9,604 nt of DNA. Origin: Verrucomicrobiales bacterium. Its GTDB lineage: Bacteria > Verrucomicrobiota > Verrucomicrobiia > Verrucomicrobiales > Verrucomicrobiaceae. This document shows, one piece after another, positions 6,647 through 9,604 of this stretch. Position 1 is the first letter of the stretch; every line of letters begins with the position of its first letter. A program made the position numbers and the translations under genes. A model generated the notes under the pieces. That model ran no database searches and was not told the DNA's origin. It saw only the letters and a program-made list of their open reading frames with translations. The stretch covers positions 1 to 9,604 of the forward strand of contig DMMK01000363.1 of NCBI GenBank assembly GCA_003453085.1, read 5' to 3'.

Positions 6647-6886
6647 ATGACCGCCATCGCCAAAGTTTTTCAAAACGGGCGCAGCCAAGCTGTGCGGCTG
6701 CCCAAGGAGTTTCGTGTCAAAGGCCCGGAAGTCTATATCTGCCACACTCCCGAAGGCATATTGATCAGCGAGCGCGATCCTTGGGATCGTGTGGAAGAAG
6801 GCTGCCAGCAGCTTTCGGATGAGTTTCTGAAAGCCGTAGAGAAGCGTGGCAAAAAGCCGGCTCAGAAACGCATATGGTCTGACTGA
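6647..6886 (+). CDS. vapB: VapB-type antitoxin (AbrB/MazE/SpoVT fold)
   Basis: This 79-aa antitoxin neutralises the VapC RNase and represses its own operon. Residues 3-45 form the swapped-hairpin DNA-binding domain, with the hallmark KVFQNGRSQAVRLPKEFR (VagC-like). The C-terminal part (about 46-79, WDRVEEGCQQLSDEFLKAV then a basic KKPAQKR tail) should be the toxin-wrapping segment. Length is typical. No Shine-Dalgarno precedes the ATG, which fits the predicted leaderless transcript. vapC begins 2 bp after the stop. Confidence 0.93.
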   Translation: MTAIAKVFQNGRSQAVRLPKEFRVKGPEVYICHTPEGILISERDPWDRVEEGCQQLSDEFLKAVEKRGKKPAQKRIWSD

Positions 6887-6888
6887 AG

Positions 6889-7356
6889 ATGATCTACCTG
6901 CTTGATACAGACATCCTCATTCACATGATGCGAGGACTCAAGATCAGAGTCGCCAGGACGGAGGCTCAGAGGCTGCGTGTGCAGCAGGCGAGGAATATTC
7001 TTTCTACTTGCCGGGCACAGTCCAAGGCTGGGCACACGGTGGGTTGTTCAGCCATCACCCTGGCCGAGCTGGAGTTTGGTGCCCGCAATAGTCTGGACTA
7101 TGAGTCTGAGGCCGCCGCCACCCGGCTGGCGATGTCTGCCTTTCAGGCGTTTGATTGGACGATTGAAGGTTGTGTGGAGGCTTATGGCTTCATCTGCCAT
7201 CACTTGGAGTCCAAAGGGAAAAGCATTGGTGAAAATGACCAGCTCATTGCCGCCCATGCCATGGCCCTGAAAGCGGTGCTGGTAACGAACAACACCCGTG
7301 AATTCACTCGCATTCCTGGACTGAAGGTGGAGAACTGGACGGTCTCTTCCGCCTAA
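6889..7356 (+). CDS. vapC: VapC-type PIN-domain RNase toxin
   Basis: This 155-aa PIN-domain endoribonuclease belongs to the VapC family, whose studied members cut tRNA (often initiator tRNA) or rRNA and stop translation. The acidic active-site residues are visible: D6 in LLDTDIL, E60 in TLAELEFG, and D117 in GENDQLIAAHA, followed by the conserved VTNNTREF (132-139) and IPGLKVENW (142-150). It looks intact. It is longer than the usual 130-135 aa because of about 20 extra residues between beta-1 and the TLAE strand (about 14-50, a basic Arg/Gln-rich helix), which may shape substrate choice. It follows vapB by 2 bp and precedes a nucleotidyltransferase gene by 8 bp. Confidence 0.93.
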   Translation: MIYLLDTDILIHMMRGLKIRVARTEAQRLRVQQARNILSTCRAQSKAGHTVGCSAITLAELEFGARNSLDYESEAAATRLAMSAFQAFDWTIEGCVEAYGFICHHLESKGKSIGENDQLIAAHAMALKAVLVTNNTREFTRIPGLKVENWTVSSA

Positions 7357-7364
7357 GTTTATTC

Positions 7365-8285
7365 ATGTCCCATCAGCCCCAAAACATCCATGCCGGTACG
7401 CAGGTGGTCACGCTCATCAGCGTGCATGGCAGCAATCATGCCCTGGTGCATCCGCGTGGGGCCGTGGGCATTGTCACACGTACTCCCTGCGGTGAGGAGC
7501 AGCGTTACCTCGTGCGTTTTCCCGATGGCTTTGAAGCCGCTCTGCAACCGACCGAGATGGAGGTGCTGAAGCTTTTCAAAGATCGCCTGGAGGGCGCCTC
7601 CAACAGCCTGCAGGACTTCGCGCTGGAGGATCATGTCATCTACCGCTGCATCGTCGGCTCGCGGGCCTATGGTCTGGAGACGGAGACCTCAGACACGGAT
7701 CTGCGCGGCATCTACCTCGCCCCGGCAGATTTGCACTGGTCGCTTTATGGCGCACCGGAACAGTTTGAGGACAACGAACAGCAGGCCTGTTACTGGGAGC
7801 TGCAGAAGTTCCTGACCATGGCCCTGAAGGCCAACCCCAACATCCTCGAGTGTCTGTATTCCCCTCTGGTGGAAAAGGCCACGCCCATCGCCCAGGAACT
7901 GCTGGCGATCAGGGAAAAGTTCCTCTCCCAGATGATCTTCCAGACCTTCAACGGGTATGCCCTCAGCCAGTTCAAAAAGATTGAGCAGGACCTTCGCAAC
8001 CAGGGGCAGGTGCGCTGGAAGCACGCCATGCACCTCCTCCGCCTCCTCATGAGCGGAGCGGGAGCCCTGCGCGAAGGCCGAGTGCCCGTGCATGTGGGCG
8101 AGCGCCGCGAGGAACTGCTGGCCGTGAAGCGCGGTGAACTCACCTGGGAACAGGTGGATGCGTGGCGGCAGCGCCTGCACCGTGAATTCGAACAAGCCCT
8201 GGCCGAAACCAAGCTGCCCGAAAGGCCGGATTATGAAGCGGCTAATCAAATGTTAATTTCGGCGCGGCGCTCCAAAGCAGCCTAA
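7365..8285 (+). CDS. PF10127 (RlaP/YcgL-like) nucleotidyltransferase with N-terminal beta-barrel-like domain
   Basis: This 306-aa protein belongs to the Pol-beta superfamily group annotated as predicted nucleotidyltransferases (PF10127, COG3541), proposed from genome context to act in RNA repair or RNA-end modification. The NTase motif is canonical: G98-S99 in VGSRAYGLE, then D110-T-D112 in SDTDLRGIY. A third acidic residue is probably E145 in CYWELQKF. ANPNILECLYSPLVE (156-170) and the RWKHAMHLLRLLMSG helix (217-231) are family features. Residues 10-70 form a separate small beta-rich domain (VVTLISV, AVGIVTRTP, YLVRFPDGFEAAL) that looks like an SH3/KOW-type nucleic-acid-binding barrel. It sits 8 bp after vapC with no promoter or Shine-Dalgarno in between, so it is probably in the same transcript. 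Substrate is unknown. Confidence 0.85.
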   Translation: MSHQPQNIHAGTQVVTLISVHGSNHALVHPRGAVGIVTRTPCGEEQRYLVRFPDGFEAALQPTEMEVLKLFKDRLEGASNSLQDFALEDHVIYRCIVGSRAYGLETETSDTDLRGIYLAPADLHWSLYGAPEQFEDNEQQACYWELQKFLTMALKANPNILECLYSPLVEKATPIAQELLAIREKFLSQMIFQTFNGYALSQFKKIEQDLRNQGQVRWKHAMHLLRLLMSGAGALREGRVPVHVGERREELLAVKRGELTWEQVDAWRQRLHREFEQALAETKLPERPDYEAANQMLISARRSKAA

Positions 8286-8298
8286 CAACTCATTCTTC

Positions 8299-9084
8299 AT
8301 GACACCTTCCATCGCTGCCACAGTTCGAGATCCGCGGCTTCAGCGCATCACCACGGCGCAGCCTTATCCTTTGCTGTTTGCGACCATCAGCGGGGCGCAC
8401 TTGTATGGCTTTCCATCTCCGGATTCCGATGTGGATCTGCGGGGTGCGCATGTGCTGCCGCTCAAGGAAGTGCTTGGCCTGGATGCCCGGCATGAAACGG
8501 TGGAGGATTCCCGCATCATCGAGGGGCTGGAGATGGACATCGTCAGCCATGATGTGAAGAAGTTCTTCAACCTGCTGCTGAAGAAAAACGGCTACGTGCT
8601 GGAGCAACTTTATTCGCCGCTGATCGTGCAGACGACTCCGGAACATGCGGAGTTAAAGGAGATCGCCAAGGGCTGCATCACCCGGCATCACTCGCATCAC
8701 TACCTGGGTTTTGTACACACGCAGTGGGAGCTGTTTTTGAAGGAATCGCCGCATCGGGTGAAGCCGCTGCTGTATGTCTATCGTGTCCTGTTGACGGGCA
8801 TCTGGATGATGCGCACGGGCGAGGTAGAGGCGAATCTGGTGACGCTGAATGAGACCTTCCGCCTGCCGTATGTGGATGACCTCATCGCCCGCAAGCTGGC
8901 CGGGCCTGAACAAGGCACGCTGGACGATGCGGACCTGGTTTTTCACCAGGGCGAGTTTGAGCGTCTGCGGGCCATGCTGCAGGCCGCGCATGAGGCGAGC
9001 ACGCTGCGGGAACTGCCGGAGGATGCGGCCCGTGCTGGCATCAATGACCTGCTCATCCGCGTGCGGCTGGCTCACGGAATCTGA
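8299..9084 (+). CDS. PF10127 (RlaP/YcgL-like) nucleotidyltransferase, second of a tandem pair
   Basis: This 261-aa protein is a divergent relative of the preceding one. Its motif is G32-A33 in SGAHLYGF, D44-V-D46 in SDVDLRGAH, and a likely third metal ligand D80 in LEMDIVSHDVKKF. GYVLEQLYSPLIV (98-110) aligns with the ECLYSPLVE segment of its neighbour. A His-rich stretch, RHHSHHY (129-135), lies at the start of the helical C-terminal half. It lacks the N-terminal barrel. The GS of the usual nucleotide-binding turn is GA here, which occurs in this branch as far as I recall. Three acidic residues remain, so it is probably active. It starts 13 bp after the first gene's stop, and its own stop lies inside the 3' end of the converging gene. 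The two are probably a functional pair rather than a simple duplication. Confidence 0.83.
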   Translation: MTPSIAATVRDPRLQRITTAQPYPLLFATISGAHLYGFPSPDSDVDLRGAHVLPLKEVLGLDARHETVEDSRIIEGLEMDIVSHDVKKFFNLLLKKNGYVLEQLYSPLIVQTTPEHAELKEIAKGCITRHHSHHYLGFVHTQWELFLKESPHRVKPLLYVYRVLLTGIWMMRTGEVEANLVTLNETFRLPYVDDLIARKLAGPEQGTLDDADLVFHQGEFERLRAMLQAAHEASTLRELPEDAARAGINDLLIRVRLAHGI

Positions 9085-9604
9085 CTGTGAATCAGGCGGG
9101 CGGCTTGGCTGGCGGGCACATCCTTTTGGTTAGGATCGTCCAGCATCTTTTGCAGGGTGGCCTTGGCCTCAGCCGGACGGTTTTCATCCAGGTACAGACG
9201 TGCCTGATACAGGTGTGCGCGGGCTTTGTCGGAAGCGATGACGTAGAGGCTTAGGGCGTGCTCCAGCAGGTCAATGGCCTCGGTGTTCTTGCCTTCGCTG
9301 GCGGAAAGCAGGGCGGTGAGTTCCAGCAAGTGCGGTTTGCTACGTGTTTCGGCCAGGGTGGTGAGGGCCTGTTTCAGTTCGCGGCTGTCCTCCTCCGGAT
9401 GCCGGGCGGAGGTGCCCTGGTACAGGGCGTAGTCGCGGTCGCGTCCATCGCCCATGCTGGAGCCCGCGCCCCGTGCATAGGGACGGTAGAGGGGATCGCC
9501 GCAGACGACGTTCATCCAGGAGAGCACCGGGGTGGCATTCCAAGCAGCCTCCGCCAGCGAGTAGCCTTCCAGCAGGCGTTGGTTGAGAACATCAAAGTGG
9601 ACGG
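9072..9604 (-). CDS. TIGR03790-like protein, C-terminal part (5' end outside the window)
   Basis: The frame is open from the right edge of the window to a TGA at 9072-9074, giving the last 176 residues of a larger protein. The first part (LLEGYSLAEAAWNATP, then LSWMNVVCGDPLYRPY) matches the end of the TIGR03790 family, uncharacterised proteins found in Planctomycetota, Verrucomicrobiota and some Proteobacteria. After about residue 45 a helical tail with TPR-like motifs follows (LLELTALLSASEGKNTEAIDLLEHAL and ARLYLDENRPAEAKATLQKML as separate repeats). A GTG at 9527 could be taken as a start, but the conserved residues upstream argue for a longer gene. It converges on the nucleotidyltransferase gene and overlaps it by 13 bp. 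Function is unknown. Confidence 0.72.
   Translation of the reverse strand, partial: VHFDVLNQRLLEGYSLAEAAWNATPVLSWMNVVCGDPLYRPYARGAGSSMGDGRDRDYALYQGTSARHPEEDSRELKQALTTLAETRSKPHLLELTALLSASEGKNTEAIDLLEHALSLYVIASDKARAHLYQARLYLDENRPAEAKATLQKMLDDPNQKDVPASQAARLIHSQIP

Noticed and set aside
7689..8249. Minus-strand open frame opposite the first nucleotidyltransferase
   Set aside because: It is a shadow of the GC-rich codon pattern with no family features; the + strand frame has intact catalytic motifs.

Overview
The window looks like chromosomal DNA of a high-GC bacterium, most likely from the Verrucomicrobiota or a nearby Planctomycetota-type lineage. The reasons are an ECF sigma factor of the kind expanded in those phyla (an ATQW...RGRFRS...RLGMS pattern), the C-terminal end of what looks like a TIGR03790-family protein, and a general lack of Shine-Dalgarno sequences before the genes. 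The lineage is inferred from gene families; no rRNA or tRNA gene is present.

Layout. At the left end is a YdeI-type gene on the + strand, broken by an in-frame TGA (21-560). Next comes a minus-strand block read right to left: an ECF sigma factor (4243-3509), a ZigA/YciC-type COG0523 metallochaperone GTPase (3457-2237), a second shorter G3E GTPase with a His5 run (2240-1263, GTGA overlap), and an unrecognised 178-aa protein (1206-670). A perfect 13-bp inverted repeat overlaps the likely promoter of the first GTPase gene. It is a good candidate operator, plausibly for a Zur/Fur-family zinc regulator, so 3457-670 may be a zinc-starvation operon.

A 374-bp AT-richer divergent region (4244-4617) separates the sigma gene from a secreted 658-aa von Willebrand A protein with four C-terminal Ig-like repeats (4618-6594). 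This region carries a strong 17-bp-stem hairpin, an imperfect palindrome, and a sequence resembling the candidate zinc operator.

The right half is a tight + strand cluster: vapB (6647-6886), vapC (6889-7356) and two non-identical PF10127/RlaP-like nucleotidyltransferases (7365-8285 and 8299-9084), with gaps of 2, 8 and 13 bp. The only obvious promoter-operator is the palindrome just before vapB, which suggests one transcript. A PIN RNase toxin-antitoxin pair linked to two predicted RNA-end nucleotidyltransferases is the most interesting association here. The last gene, converging from the right edge and overlapping the second nucleotidyltransferase by 13 bp, is the C-terminal part of a TIGR03790-like protein with a TPR-like tail.

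No rRNA, tRNA, insertion sequence, CRISPR array or phage gene was seen.
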